The notes: generated by a model not told the origin, from the letters alone. DNA of 64,000 nt from Leptospira saintgironsiae (GCF_002811765.1 NZ_NPDR01000003.1:372001-436000), one strand, 5' to 3'. Positions 1 to 8,718 are shown, counted from the stretch's first letter. Translations and numbers: made by a program.

Positions 1-1
1 A

Positions 2-211
2 TACTCAATCACGGTCTTAAGTCCTCCTCCTGAAGAAGGACAAATTCCATTAAATTATTATCAAATATATACAAAACCGGATCGTTCTGCGATTGCAGTC
101 GAACCTTGCAGCTCTCCAGGCAACGCTCTCTTGTCTGGACAGGATTTAAAAGAGCTAAAAGGTCACTCCGAAACCTTCGGAGAATTCAGGATTCTGGTGA
201 GAGCGTCATGA
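2..211 (+). CDS. Aldose 1-epimerase-like protein, 3' end only
   Basis: Reading frame 2 is open from the window edge for 69 codons to the TGA at 209-211. The tail contains the pattern A-V-E-P-C-S-S-P-G-N-A-L, followed by a Gly/Leu-rich stretch and a beta strand ending F-R-I-L-V-R-A-S. This resembles the C-terminal part of galactose mutarotase/aldose-1-epimerase proteins (a V-E-P...P-N-A-L segment close to the end), which interconvert sugar anomers. The start lies outside the window. The stop overlaps an ATG (ATGA) that opens a short ORF. The family call is inference from a short tail; some other beta-sandwich sugar-binding protein is possible. Confidence 0.55.
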   Translation, partial: YSITVLSPPPEEGQIPLNYYQIYTKPDRSAIAVEPCSSPGNALLSGQDLKELKGHSETFGEFRILVRAS

Positions 212-291
212 TTCGGCCTTATAATCGCTTTCTTCTTGACAAGGAGGGGGTCATTTTCAGTCTAAGTTTTAGGGGAGATTCCACACCGTGA
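208..291 (+). CDS. Possible 27-aa peptide coupled to both neighbours
   Basis: An ATG at 208 overlaps the epimerase-like stop (ATGA). The frame runs 27 codons to a TGA at 289-291 that overlaps the GTG start of the XPB helicase (GTGA). The peptide begins MIRPYNRFLL and ends RGDSTP. Both junctions have the 4-base overlap typical of translational coupling, so ribosomes could pass from the upstream gene to XPB. A purine-rich stretch (GGTGAGAG) lies just upstream of the ATG. No family is recognised, and coding status rests only on the geometry. A TTGACA hexamer (236-241) inside it could instead be a -35 box for XPB. Confidence 0.3.
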   Translation: MIRPYNRFLLDKEGVIFSLSFRGDSTP

Positions 292-1985
292 GTAAACCGT
301 TAATCGTACAAAGTGATAAGACTATGCTTTTAGAGGTGGATAATCCTGAATTCGAAGCCTGCCAGCTAGTGGTAGCTAAATTCGCGGAATTAGAAAAAAG
401 TCCGGAATACCTTCACACTTATAGAATTTCTCCTCTTTCCTTGTGGAACGCTGCATCTATCAAAATGAGTGCAGATGAGATCGTAGAATGTTTGGAAAAA
501 TATTCTAGATACTCAGTTCCAAAAAACGTAGTCAATGAGATCAAAGAACAGATCGGAAGATACGGAAAAGTAAAACTAGTCAAGGAAGAGAATGGAGATC
601 TTTGTATCATCTCCAATGAAAAAGGATTTTTACAAGAGATCTCAAATCATAGAGCGGTCCAGCCTTATATAGAAAAGACTGAGAATGATAAGATCTATAT
701 CAAAAAAGAATTCAGAGGCCATATCAAACAGGCTCTGATCAAGATCGGTTTCCCTGTAGAAGACCTTGCTGGTTACGACGAAGGAAACAAATACGGGTTC
801 AACCTAAGACCTACTACTAAGTCTGGTAGAAAGTTCGGAATGAGAGATTACCAAAGAGCCTCTGTGGAAGTATTCCATGCTGGTGGTGGAAACGAAGGTG
901 GATCCGGAGTAGTGGTTCTTCCCTGCGGTGCCGGTAAAACTATTGTAGGTATTGGTGTAATGCAGATCGTGGGAGCCGAAACTCTCATCCTGGTCACAAA
1001 CACACTTTCAATCCGTCAGTGGAAAAACGAAATTTTAGACAAAACTGATATTCCTGAATCTGATATTGGAGAATACTCAGGAGAAGTGAAAGAGATCAAA
1101 CCGATCACAATCGCTACTTATAATATTCTAACTCATAGAAAGAAGAAAGGTGGGGATTTCACCCACTTCCATCTATTCAGCGCGAATAACTGGGGACTAA
1201 TCGTTTATGACGAGGTTCACTTACTTCCAGCTCCAGTATTCAGAATGACTTCTGAATTGCAGGCAAAGAGAAGATTGGGACTTACTGCAACCCTAGTTCG
1301 AGAAGACGGACTAGAAGAAGACGTATTCAGCCTCATCGGACCTAAAAAGTACGATGTGCCTTGGAAGGAACTCGAAAGCAAGTCCTGGATCGCTGAAGCA
1401 AAATGTAAAGAGATCCGTGTTTCTATGGAAGACGATCTTCGTATGAGATATTCTATCGCAGATGATAGGGAGAAGTTCCGCTTGGCCTCCGAAAATCCGG
1501 AGAAATTAAAAGCAATCGGAATGATTATGAAAAAGCATTCTGAGTCTCATCTACTCGTGATCGGACAGTACATCAATCAGTTGGAAGAAATCTCCAAAAC
1601 CTTCAAAATTCCTTTGATTACTGGAAAAACTCCTTTGGGGGAAAGACAGGAATTGTACGATGCGTTCAGATCGGGTAGGATCAAGTCGCTAGTTGTGAGT
1701 AAGGTTGCAAACTTCTCCATCGACTTACCGGATGCGAATATCGCGATTCAGGTTTCCGGAACCTTTGGTTCTCGTCAGGAAGAGGCACAACGTTTGGGCC
1801 GAATTTTGAGACCGAAAGGCGAGGACAACACTGCAGTTTTCTATTCTTTGATTTCGAGAGATACGAACGAAGAAAGATTCGGTCAGAACAGACAACTTTT
1901 CCTTACAGAACAAGGTTACGAATACGAAATATACACTCTAGACCAATTCAGAGAATCTCTCGAAGAAAAAGTCGGAGTCCAATAA
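288..1985 (+). CDS. XPB-type superfamily 2 DNA helicase
   Basis: 565 aa. Bacterial homologue of the eukaryotic and archaeal nucleotide-excision-repair helicase XPB, a 3'-5' ATP-dependent DNA translocase. N-terminal domain (1-180) is followed by a RDYQ motif near 187-190, Walker A LPCGAGKT at 211-218, a DEVH box at 308-311, TAT motif III at 333-335 and, directly after it, R-E-D at 338-340, matching the RED motif described for XPB. The second RecA-like half ends with a Q-x-x-G-R-x-x-R motif VI (EEAQRLGRILRP). The GTG start at 288 is chosen because AGGGGAGA lies 10 or so bases upstream; an aminotransferase gene follows after 14 bases. XPB occurs in scattered bacteria, including spirochaetes; its bacterial role is not settled. 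Confidence 0.9.
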   Translation: MSKPLIVQSDKTMLLEVDNPEFEACQLVVAKFAELEKSPEYLHTYRISPLSLWNAASIKMSADEIVECLEKYSRYSVPKNVVNEIKEQIGRYGKVKLVKEENGDLCIISNEKGFLQEISNHRAVQPYIEKTENDKIYIKKEFRGHIKQALIKIGFPVEDLAGYDEGNKYGFNLRPTTKSGRKFGMRDYQRASVEVFHAGGGNEGGSGVVVLPCGAGKTIVGIGVMQIVGAETLILVTNTLSIRQWKNEILDKTDIPESDIGEYSGEVKEIKPITIATYNILTHRKKKGGDFTHFHLFSANNWGLIVYDEVHLLPAPVFRMTSELQAKRRLGLTATLVREDGLEEDVFSLIGPKKYDVPWKELESKSWIAEAKCKEIRVSMEDDLRMRYSIADDREKFRLASENPEKLKAIGMIMKKHSESHLLVIGQYINQLEEISKTFKIPLITGKTPLGERQELYDAFRSGRIKSLVVSKVANFSIDLPDANIAIQVSGTFGSRQEEAQRLGRILRPKGEDNTAVFYSLISRDTNEERFGQNRQLFLTEQGYEYEIYTLDQFRESLEEKVGVQ

Positions 1986-1999
1986 AAAGAGAGGACCAA

Positions 2000-3217
2000 A
2001 TGGAATGGAACGCAAGAAGGCTAGATGTAATCGAGCCTTCACCCACCCTAGCAATCAGCGCTAAGGCGGCAGAACTAAAAAAGAAAGGCGAAGACATCGT
2101 AAGTTTCGGAGCAGGAGAACCTGACTTCGAGACACCGGCCCATATTAAAGAGGCTGCTAAAAAAGCGATCGATAAGGGGCAGACCCGATACACTGCCGTT
2201 TCCGGTACGGTGGAACTCCGAGACGCAATCATTACAAAATTCAAAAGAGATAATGGACTGGAATATGCCAGAAACCAGATCATTGTAGGAACAGGCGGAA
2301 AGCAGGTTATCTATAATTTCTTCTTAGCTACTTTAAATCCTGGAGACGAGGTTGTGATCCCTGCTCCTTATTGGGTAAGCTACGCAGATATAGTACGTCT
2401 GGCAGAAGGTAAGGCAGTTATTGTTCCTACCAGCAAAGCAGACAATTTCAGAATTTCTCCTGCACAATTAGAGAAAGCGATCACACCTAAAACAAAGGTA
2501 GTGGTTCTGAACTCTCCATCTAACCCGACTGGTTCTGCATATTCCAGAAAGGAATTAGAAGCAATTGGAGAAGTGATCTTAAAACATAAGGTCATGGTTC
2601 TAAGCGACGATATCTATGAGAGTATCGTCTTTGACGGATTCCAATTTTCGAATCTGGCAATGCTTTCTCCTGAACTAAAAGAACTTACATTCGTAACTAA
2701 TGGTGTGTCCAAAGCATATTCCATGACTGGTTGGAGAATAGGTTACGGTGCTGGACCTTTACATATTATCCAAAATATGGATACAATCCAAAGTCAGTCT
2801 ACATCCAATCCTTCTTCTATCTCCCAAGCTGCCGCAGAAGCTGCATTGAATGGAGATCAGGCATGCGTAGCTGAAATGGCTAAAGCATTCCAAAAGAGAA
2901 GGGACCTGATCGTAGGACTTCTAAATGAGATCCCAGGAGTAGAAGTGAATGTTCCTCAAGGCGCATTCTATGTATTCCCTTACCTGACTGGTGCTTACGA
3001 AACTGATGGTTTCAAAAAGTTACAGGCTGCAAGTTCAGAGACTAGCAAGAGTAAATTATTCTGCGCTCATCTTTTGGATAAGTATAAAGTAGCTGCAGTT
3101 CCAGGGATTGCATTCGGAGACGATAATGCACTTCGTCTATCTTATGCGATGGGAGAAGAAGATATCAAAAAAGGTGTCGCAAGAATCTCCGAAATGGTAA
3201 AGGATTTCTCCCGTTAA
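2000..3217 (+). CDS. aspC: Aspartate aminotransferase, class I PLP enzyme
   Basis: 405 aa, the usual length. Catalyses PLP-dependent transfer of the amino group between aspartate and 2-oxoglutarate. Visible marks are the N-terminal F-G-A-G-E-P-D-F motif that closes over substrate (residues 37-43), S-N-P-T-G at 174-178, the D-D-I-Y cofactor-contact segment near 203-206, the Schiff-base lysine in VSKAYSMTGWR (K238) and the carboxylate-binding arginine region LRLSYA near the C-terminus. ATG with GAGAGGACC upstream. It lies 14 bases after the XPB gene and 4 bases before the SH3-type gene, so probably co-transcribed. Substrate specificity within subclass I-gamma (Asp versus aromatic or prephenate) cannot be fixed by eye. 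Confidence 0.85.
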   Translation: MEWNARRLDVIEPSPTLAISAKAAELKKKGEDIVSFGAGEPDFETPAHIKEAAKKAIDKGQTRYTAVSGTVELRDAIITKFKRDNGLEYARNQIIVGTGGKQVIYNFFLATLNPGDEVVIPAPYWVSYADIVRLAEGKAVIVPTSKADNFRISPAQLEKAITPKTKVVVLNSPSNPTGSAYSRKELEAIGEVILKHKVMVLSDDIYESIVFDGFQFSNLAMLSPELKELTFVTNGVSKAYSMTGWRIGYGAGPLHIIQNMDTIQSQSTSNPSSISQAAAEAALNGDQACVAEMAKAFQKRRDLIVGLLNEIPGVEVNVPQGAFYVFPYLTGAYETDGFKKLQAASSETSKSKLFCAHLLDKYKVAAVPGIAFGDDNALRLSYAMGEEDIKKGVARISEMVKDFSR

Positions 3218-3221
3218 AAGA

Positions 3222-4211
3222 ATGTATTTACGCCGGTTAGTATATCTAATACTGATCGCGACATGTACATTCTCCATTTCTGCTCAAGGCAGAAAGCAGT
3301 ACATCGTTTTGGATCCGGGGACAGAACTCTATCTGTTCCCGGAAAAAAAATCAGAAGTATTACGCAAACTTTCCTTCGGAGAGATTCTCTCTGCTGAAAA
3401 TCAAAAAGAAGCAGATTCCAAATTCCAATTACTCACAGACAAAGATGGGCTTACTGGTTGGGTGGATTCCCGTGCTTTATTTAGAATGGGAAGTAAGGGA
3501 AGTTATCCTGTAATCACAAAGGCGATCGAAAAACTTCTCTACCAAGATTCAGGCCCAAATGAGTTAGAATCCGTTTTTACCTATTTAACAAAAATAGAAG
3601 AAGGGCCTATCTTCCAAGGAAATGAGTATTTATTCCTGAAGATCCGTAGGTTAGTAGTCTTACAAAGATATTCAGAAGTTTTACAATCTCCCGAATACAG
3701 ATCCAAATCTAGACAAAAGTTAGAAGACCTTTTAAAAAATAATCCGACTGAGCTTGGAGTATATTCCAAAACAGGAAATTGGACAGATACATTATCCAAT
3801 GCGTCAGAAGGTTCAAAACTAAAAGTCAGACCAGAAACTTTTTGGAAAGTTGCGGAAGCTTATCCGAATTCTAAACCTGGCGATTTTGCAGCATACTTAG
3901 CTGTAAAATACACACCCGAGATCAGATGTGGAAGAGATCCAATTTGTGTTTTACAAGACGAAGAAAATCGTAGATTAAAATATCTACTTCTCCAACCGAA
4001 TGGGAACTATGCTCCTATATTCTCTTCTCATTTGGAAAAACGACTACTTCATTTTTCCAAAGATAGAGAAACCTTGGTTTGTGATACTAAACTTCCTAAA
4101 GAATCAGGACTCAAAAATTTCAGAACTAAAGTACAAGAATTACCTTCTAGATACGGAAAGAAATTTTATTCTAAACTGAAAGTGATAGAAGAGGAATGTT
4201 TAAAGAAGTGA
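3222..4211 (+). CDS. Exported protein with SH3-like domain
   Basis: 329 aa. A hydrophobic signal peptide (residues about 4-21, ending ISAQG) indicates export. Residues about 28-90 look like a bacterial SH3 (SH3b) domain: a Y-I-V-L-D-P-G-T-E-L-Y strand, a VLRKL-FGE segment and the closing G-L-T-G-W-V motif, which typically binds peptidoglycan or peptides. The remainder (90-329) is helical and repeat-like, with several Cys near the end (C237, C243, C283-type positions); I recognise no further domain. It starts 4 bases after the aminotransferase stop, and its last 16 bases overlap the following hydrolase gene. Function unknown; a cell-envelope role is inference. Confidence 0.65.
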   Translation: MYLRRLVYLILIATCTFSISAQGRKQYIVLDPGTELYLFPEKKSEVLRKLSFGEILSAENQKEADSKFQLLTDKDGLTGWVDSRALFRMGSKGSYPVITKAIEKLLYQDSGPNELESVFTYLTKIEEGPIFQGNEYLFLKIRRLVVLQRYSEVLQSPEYRSKSRQKLEDLLKNNPTELGVYSKTGNWTDTLSNASEGSKLKVRPETFWKVAEAYPNSKPGDFAAYLAVKYTPEIRCGRDPICVLQDEENRRLKYLLLQPNGNYAPIFSSHLEKRLLHFSKDRETLVCDTKLPKESGLKNFRTKVQELPSRYGKKFYSKLKVIEEECLKK

Positions 4212-5011
4212 AACTTTTCTTTAAAGAATATCCTGCTAAAGAAACTGCAACTCTTACTACTCCTATCCTAATATTACACGGACTGTTCGGTTCTTCCAAA
4301 AACTGGGTAAGTGTTTCCGATTTTTTAAGTTCTTATTCCAAAGTATACAGCCTGGATCTTAGAAACCACGGAGATTCCCCACATTCTCCAGAACATTCTT
4401 TGAGTTTAATGGCAGAAGATATAAAAGAATTTATAGAAGATCAAAAACTCGATAAAGTCATCCTACTTGGACATTCCATGGGCGGCTTAGTCGCAATGAC
4501 ATTTGCACTAAGACATCCTGAAAAGGTAGAAGATCTGATCATCCAGGATATCGCTCCTAGAGACTATGAATTCAAATACGAAGGGGAGCTTGCAGTTTTA
4601 AGAACGGATCTTTCTAAATTTAAGAATAGGCAAGAGATCGATTCGGCAACTTCTGATTTTGTAACAAATCCATTCATTCGGAATTTTTTACTCATGAACC
4701 TGGATAGAACGGAATCCGGACAATATCGCTGGAAATTGAATGTGGATGCAATTTCACATTCTAAAAATATGTTCCAAGCGGAATTTTTAGGGGCAGATAA
4801 GCAATATTCTGGAAAGGTAATGTTCATTATCGGAGGAGATTCCGAATATTTTCATACAAGTGATAAGATTGTATGTTTAGAATATTTCCCGAATGCCAAG
4901 TTTGAAACCATTCCAGGTGGAGACCATTATATTCATTTCACCAAAGCGGAAGAATTTCGTAAGATCCTTTCTTCCTTTATGGATTCGATCGTTTCCGGTT
5001 CGGAAAAATAA
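4196..5011 (+). CDS. Alpha/beta hydrolase (YbfF-type esterase family)
   Basis: 271 aa. A soluble serine hydrolase. L-H-G-L-F-G-S-S-K-N-W near the N-terminus is the oxyanion-loop motif of YbfF/ABHD11-type esterases. The nucleophile elbow is G-H-S-M-G-G (Ser around residue 100), the D-L-R-N-H-G-D-S motif is present, and the C-terminal G-G-D-H-Y-I-H supplies the catalytic histidine. The ATG at 4196 lies inside the preceding gene (16-base overlap), suggesting translational coupling. Its 3' end overlaps the convergent symporter gene by 35 bases. The natural ester or thioester substrate is not evident. Confidence 0.8.
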   Translation: MFKEVKLFFKEYPAKETATLTTPILILHGLFGSSKNWVSVSDFLSSYSKVYSLDLRNHGDSPHSPEHSLSLMAEDIKEFIEDQKLDKVILLGHSMGGLVAMTFALRHPEKVEDLIIQDIAPRDYEFKYEGELAVLRTDLSKFKNRQEIDSATSDFVTNPFIRNFLLMNLDRTESGQYRWKLNVDAISHSKNMFQAEFLGADKQYSGKVMFIIGGDSEYFHTSDKIVCLEYFPNAKFETIPGGDHYIHFTKAEEFRKILSSFMDSIVSGSEK

Positions 5012-6443
5012 ACCCTAAGATTAAAGAGAAAGTCCAGAATAAGATCATTCCAAGAGGGACAAGAACCGTAAAATTATAGTTCTTCACAGTTCCTGAAATT
5101 CCAGTCACAAATATTGAGCCAGCTAAAGCAAGGGCTAATCCCAGATCGGAAACTGTTATTCTTTTTCTTAAGAATGGGATTACCTCTGTTAAAAAGACCG
5201 CTACCATAGAACCCACAGTGAACGATGAGATCTTTAGTCCCAATTCCAAGAGCCCCTTTGTATAATTTTCAGGAAGGGAGAAAAAGAAGAAGGAACTAAA
5301 GAAAAGTAAGATCCCGAAGAATAGAGAGGAAAGTTTCTGCCCTCCTAAATTCCAACCGAAATCTGCCTTTGCTGTTAATGATAATGAATTTATGGAACTG
5401 GATAATGTAGACATTGTGGATGCCAGTATCCCAGAAAGTAGAAGTCCTAAAAATGGGGCTGGAACTTCTTCTATTAGAAATTTAGAAAATACCTTGTCTT
5501 GTGCGATTGTCTGCCCATTAAATTTATAGAATAAGAACGTTCCAATTGCTAAGAACAATATCATCTGAAAGAATACTGCGATACCTGAACTGATCATTGC
5601 TTTTTGTGCATCTTTTACATTTCTTGCAGCAAGTGATCTTTGGATAAACATTTGGTCTGCTCCGTGGGTTCCTAAACTGAGTAAAGCCCCGCCTAAAACT
5701 GCCCAAGGCAGGAAGTAAGTCGCGGACGCGTTCTCCCATTCTAAAACTTTCAGTTTGTTTGCTTCCCAAGCAGAAAAAATAACGCCTAAAGGTTCTTGGC
5801 TTGATTGATAGAGTAGGATGAGTGCGAATACTCCTCCGAATACATATACAAAATATTGTAATGTATCCACCCAAACAACTGATCTGAATCCACCTTGCAT
5901 TGTATATAAAACAGTGATCAAGGTGACTATTGCTAAGGTCCAAACTCCAATCGAATATTGACTAAACGAATAGGGTAAAATTTTAGGAAGACCTAACTCT
6001 AATAACATCGCAACAGGGAGTGTGGATGCGTAAAGCCTGACTCCATCTCCCAAAATTCGAGTCACTGAAAAAAGGCCGGACATTGTTTTTTGGGATTTTC
6101 TTCCGAATCTGGTTCCGACCCATTCGTAAACTGAAAGAAAATTGTGATGATAGGTGAGTGGGATCAGAACGAGTGCAACAATAGTTCTTCCTAAAATATA
6201 TCCGAATACAACCTGCAAGAATGTGAAGTTTCCAGAATAAGCAATTCCAGGAACGGAAAGAAAGGTCAATGCAGAGGTTTCCGTCGCTACAATGGAAAGT
6301 GAAAGTGGAACCCAAGAAAGAGATCTGTTTGCTAAGAAGAATTCCTTGGATTCAGAACTATTACGTCCAGATTTATAACCGGAATACAGAACGATCCCAA
6401 AATAGAAAAATAAAACAAGAGCATCGGACCAAGCAAAATGCAT
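4977..6443 (-). CDS. Sodium:solute symporter family (SSF) transporter
   Basis: 488 aa from the chosen start. A polytopic inner-membrane protein with about 13 predicted transmembrane segments. The N-terminal V-L-F-F-Y-F-G-I-V-L-Y-S-G-Y helix, the S-K-E-F-F-L-A-N-R-S-L loop and the S-I-V-A-T-E-T-S-A-L-T-F helix match the SSF (PutP/SGLT) family, which couples Na+ entry to solute uptake. The solute cannot be read from the sequence. An upstream in-frame ATG at 6479 would add 12 charged residues; I prefer the ATG at 6443 because the hydrophobic first helix then begins at once. Divergent from thrB; convergent overlap of 35 bases with the esterase gene. Confidence 0.85.
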   Translation of the reverse strand: MHFAWSDALVLFFYFGIVLYSGYKSGRNSSESKEFFLANRSLSWVPLSLSIVATETSALTFLSVPGIAYSGNFTFLQVVFGYILGRTIVALVLIPLTYHHNFLSVYEWVGTRFGRKSQKTMSGLFSVTRILGDGVRLYASTLPVAMLLELGLPKILPYSFSQYSIGVWTLAIVTLITVLYTMQGGFRSVVWVDTLQYFVYVFGGVFALILLYQSSQEPLGVIFSAWEANKLKVLEWENASATYFLPWAVLGGALLSLGTHGADQMFIQRSLAARNVKDAQKAMISSGIAVFFQMILFLAIGTFLFYKFNGQTIAQDKVFSKFLIEEVPAPFLGLLLSGILASTMSTLSSSINSLSLTAKADFGWNLGGQKLSSLFFGILLFFSSFFFFSLPENYTKGLLELGLKISSFTVGSMVAVFLTEVIPFLRKRITVSDLGLALALAGSIFVTGISGTVKNYNFTVLVPLGMILFWTFSLILGFIFPNRKRSNP

Positions 6444-6563
6444 ACGCGAGCATTCTTTCTTCCTCGAACCTAAGTGCAAATCAGAATTCTTTTTGTTTTA
6501 GAAAAGCAAATGACGATCAGAGAATTTCCCAAAAGATGGCAGAAAATCCGGATACTCGCTTCC

Positions 6564-7541
6564 ATGAGCACTCCAAAATACAAATTCCAAATCAAGGTCC
6601 CAGGAACTTCCGCTAATTTAGGTTCTGGTTTTGATCTATTGGGATTGGCATTCCAAATTTATAACGAGTTCAGTTTTGAATTCGGAAAAACTCCAGAGTT
6701 CACAAGAAAGATCAAAGGATCTTCTGCTCCTGTATTTACAGATGAAGAGGATTTAGTTTTACAATCTTATAAAACGTATTTTTCTGTATTTGTATCTTCA
6801 CAAACCAAGTCATCCTCTTCTCCAATTCCTTATTCTGTGACTATGGAGCTTGGACTTCCTTTAAAAGGCGGTTTAGGTTCCAGTGCGAGTGCAGTTGTTG
6901 CGGGTTTTTCCGCTGCAAGGTTTGCACAAGAGAAATATTTCCCTGAAACAAAACTTCCGAGTGAGTCTGAGTTCTTATACCAACTCGCTTTATTAGAAGG
7001 TCACCCTGATAATACAACTCCTGCCTATTTAGGTGGATTTGTTTTCTCTTATTTTGCAGAAGAGAAACTTTATTATTTTAAGAGAAAGTTCCCTAAGAAT
7101 GTACATTGTTTCTTTCTCATTCCTGAATTGGAGATCTCAACCAATCATTCCAGAAAATGCCTTCCGGATACTTATCCTGTTTCTGATATTATTTTTAATT
7201 TGAGTAGAATGTCTACTTGGTGGGAATTTTTAGAATCAGGAGAACCAGGACTTCTCAAGAGAGCATTAGAAGATAAGATCCATACTCCTTATAGAATGAA
7301 TTCAGAATTTCCTCTTTTACCTCTTGTACAAGAAATTGAAAAGTCTGCGATAGGTATTTCTCTTTCAGGAAGTGGTCCTGCGGTCCTTGTTTATACTAGA
7401 AGGAAAGATTCCAAAAGATTGGAGAAAAAATTCTCTGAACTTACAAAACAATTTTCTGAAAAATCAGGAATAACCTGTAGGTTAGTGCGTCTTTCTCCTG
7501 ACATGAATGGAGCTAGACTTTCTTTTAAGAAGATATCTTAA
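6564..7541 (+). CDS. thrB: Homoserine kinase
   Basis: 325 aa from the chosen ATG at 6564. GHMP-family kinase that phosphorylates homoserine in threonine synthesis. The N-terminal V-P-G-T-S-A-N-L-G-S-G-F-D-L-L-G motif, the ATP-binding P-x-x-x-G-L-G-S-S-A-S-A loop and the C-terminal S-L-S-G-S-G-P-A motif are all visible, as is H-P-D-N in the substrate region. The open frame extends upstream to 6474, but those 30 residues overlap the divergent symporter promoter and do not resemble the family; family members begin just before the V-P-G-T-S-A-N motif. Its stop shares TTAA with the convergent gene's stop (4-base overlap). Confidence 0.9.
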   Translation: MSTPKYKFQIKVPGTSANLGSGFDLLGLAFQIYNEFSFEFGKTPEFTRKIKGSSAPVFTDEEDLVLQSYKTYFSVFVSSQTKSSSSPIPYSVTMELGLPLKGGLGSSASAVVAGFSAARFAQEKYFPETKLPSESEFLYQLALLEGHPDNTTPAYLGGFVFSYFAEEKLYYFKRKFPKNVHCFFLIPELEISTNHSRKCLPDTYPVSDIIFNLSRMSTWWEFLESGEPGLLKRALEDKIHTPYRMNSEFPLLPLVQEIEKSAIGISLSGSGPAVLVYTRRKDSKRLEKKFSELTKQFSEKSGITCRLVRLSPDMNGARLSFKKIS

Positions 7542-8182
7542 TCTTCTTCCGAAGACTTTTCCTTTCCGAAAGAATAGAGTCCTTTTTTGTCTCTGTATCT
7601 GGTAGAAAGTCCAGGATGGATTTTTGCGACGGAGAATACGAATCTCATTCTTTCTTTTCCAAGCTTATTCACAAAAAAGTTAGAAGTAATCCCTATCTCG
7701 AAGTATTGGGTCATACGATCCTTGATGATCTTATCAGATATTCTAAAGGATGCGGTTTGTCCTATGATCTCGTGGCTTTCCAATTTTTCCTGGGATTCCA
7801 TTTTGGCAAAATGCTGCATACGAGGCGGTTTCATAATCGCAGGGCCAGAACGGTTAATTAGAATATCATAATCTTCCGTATCTTTTCCTTTTTTTAATAC
7901 GAATACTAGATGATCGTCTTGGATGGATTTGCAAAGGGTAGCAATGTCTCCATAGACTTGGCCTACTGAAAATTTATAAATTCGTGTGCTTTCCGGAACT
8001 ACTATCTCGTAGGTATCTCCTTCGTCAGGAGGGTCCATTTGGCCTGGACGTGTTTTAGCTGCGTACGGGCGAAGTACTTCCCAATAAAAAAAGAATCCCA
8101 TTCCTGAAACTGCAATGAGTGACAGGACGCCTAAGGCTATATCAAGCTTGGGTGAAAATACAAGACCTAACTCAAAAGACAA
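7538..8182 (-). CDS. Membrane-anchored hypothetical protein
   Basis: 214 aa. One transmembrane segment (about residues 14-33), preceded by a short N-terminal stretch, then a soluble domain of about 180 residues rich in beta-prone stretches (TYEIVVPESTRIYKFSVGQV, MRFVFSVAKIHPGL) with a charged C-terminus. I recognise no named family; it looks like a conserved leptospiral protein. It starts 3 bases after the stop of the upstream 105-aa gene, so the two form an operon. Its stop overlaps the thrB stop tail to tail. Function unknown. Confidence 0.6.
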   Translation of the reverse strand: MSFELGLVFSPKLDIALGVLSLIAVSGMGFFFYWEVLRPYAAKTRPGQMDPPDEGDTYEIVVPESTRIYKFSVGQVYGDIATLCKSIQDDHLVFVLKKGKDTEDYDILINRSGPAIMKPPRMQHFAKMESQEKLESHEIIGQTASFRISDKIIKDRMTQYFEIGITSNFFVNKLGKERMRFVFSVAKIHPGLSTRYRDKKGLYSFGKEKSSEED

Positions 8183-8185
8183 GTG

Positions 8186-8503
8186 TTAGCCTTTTAAATC
8201 TATCTTACCGCGACCGGTTTTCGTTTCTGAAACGGAGCTAAATCTGGAACTAACGATCATAGATAATAGATCTTTCATTTGTTCCGGACTGATTACTTGG
8301 CTCATTCTTTCTTCTGCGCTTACTGGACTAGGTTTCATTACCAATTCATCTGCTTTGGGTTCGTTTTTCAGTTTGATTCCTTTCCAATCGGCAGGATGGA
8401 TTTCCAGCACATCTCCGATCGGTTCTTGCTCGGGTTTTGTTTCTTTCTGTACCGGGGACCAAGTCACCGGATACTGTCCCGAATGTATCCCATTTACGTT
8501 CAT
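8186..8503 (-). CDS. Small hypothetical protein, 105 aa
   Basis: 105 aa, hydrophilic, with no signal peptide or membrane segment. Low-complexity acidic/basic N-terminal half (TKPEQEPIGD, KNEPKADE), then a helical stretch with M-S-Q-V-I-S-P-E-Q-M-K-D-L-L-S-M-I-V. The ATG is preceded by a strong CGGAGG Shine-Dalgarno, which supports real translation. It is the first gene of a two-gene minus operon with the membrane-anchored protein downstream (gap 3 bases). No family recognised; possibly a partner of that protein. Confidence 0.6.
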   Translation of the reverse strand: MNVNGIHSGQYPVTWSPVQKETKPEQEPIGDVLEIHPADWKGIKLKNEPKADELVMKPSPVSAEERMSQVISPEQMKDLLSMIVSSRFSSVSETKTGRGKIDLKG

Positions 8504-8619
8504 AAACCTAAACCTCCGTTTTCAGGTCTCTATTAATTCCTATCGGAAATACGTTCCCTTGCTTAATTTTTTTTCGAAATAATTCTTATATAAGCCTGAA
8601 TTTGGAGGTTTTTTTTCCA

Positions 8620-8691
8620 ATGGATTTAGGCGGATCTCTGCCTTTTTCACCCCCCGAATTATTCGTTTGCCTCCCATACTCAGCTTTCTAA
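8620..8691 (+). CDS. Possible 23-aa leader peptide
   Basis: ATG at 8620, 23 codons, TAA at 8689-8691. A perfect GGAGG (8604-8608) stands 11 bases upstream, a slightly long spacing. The peptide starts MDLGGSLPFS and ends VCLPYSAF. Its last codons cover the 5' arm of a stem that competes with a second hairpin in front of the DsbA-like gene. Nothing else supports translation, and I recognise no homologue. If it is not translated, the GGAGG may instead be part of a folded leader. Confidence 0.3.
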   Translation: MDLGGSLPFSPPELFVCLPYSAF

Positions 8692-8718
8692 ATTGGCTGG
8701 TAGGGGAGCTTTTCCCCC
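8671..8718 (+). promoter_or_regulatory. Two mutually exclusive hairpins in 5' leader
   Basis: Stem A: CTCCC (8671-8675) pairs with GGGAG (8704-8708), with inner pairs AC/GT (8678-8679 with 8700-8701) and CAGC/GCTG (8681-8684 with 8696-8699). Stem B: GGGGA (8703-8707) pairs with TCCCC (8713-8717) around a 5-base loop. The two cannot form together because they share 8703-8708. The AAGGA ribosome site of the following gene lies just downstream (8725-8729). This resembles attenuator or riboswitch architecture, but no known RNA class is recognised. Confidence 0.35.

Noticed and set aside
5524..5943. 139-codon open frame within the symporter gene
   Set aside because: Lies inside the transmembrane gene in another frame on the same strand; Cys/Arg/Ser-rich composition is typical of a shadow.
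6269..6616. 115-codon frame overlapping the thrB start
   Set aside because: Overlaps both the symporter N-terminus and thrB; Gln/Asn-rich, no domain, and the homoserine kinase frame has all motifs.
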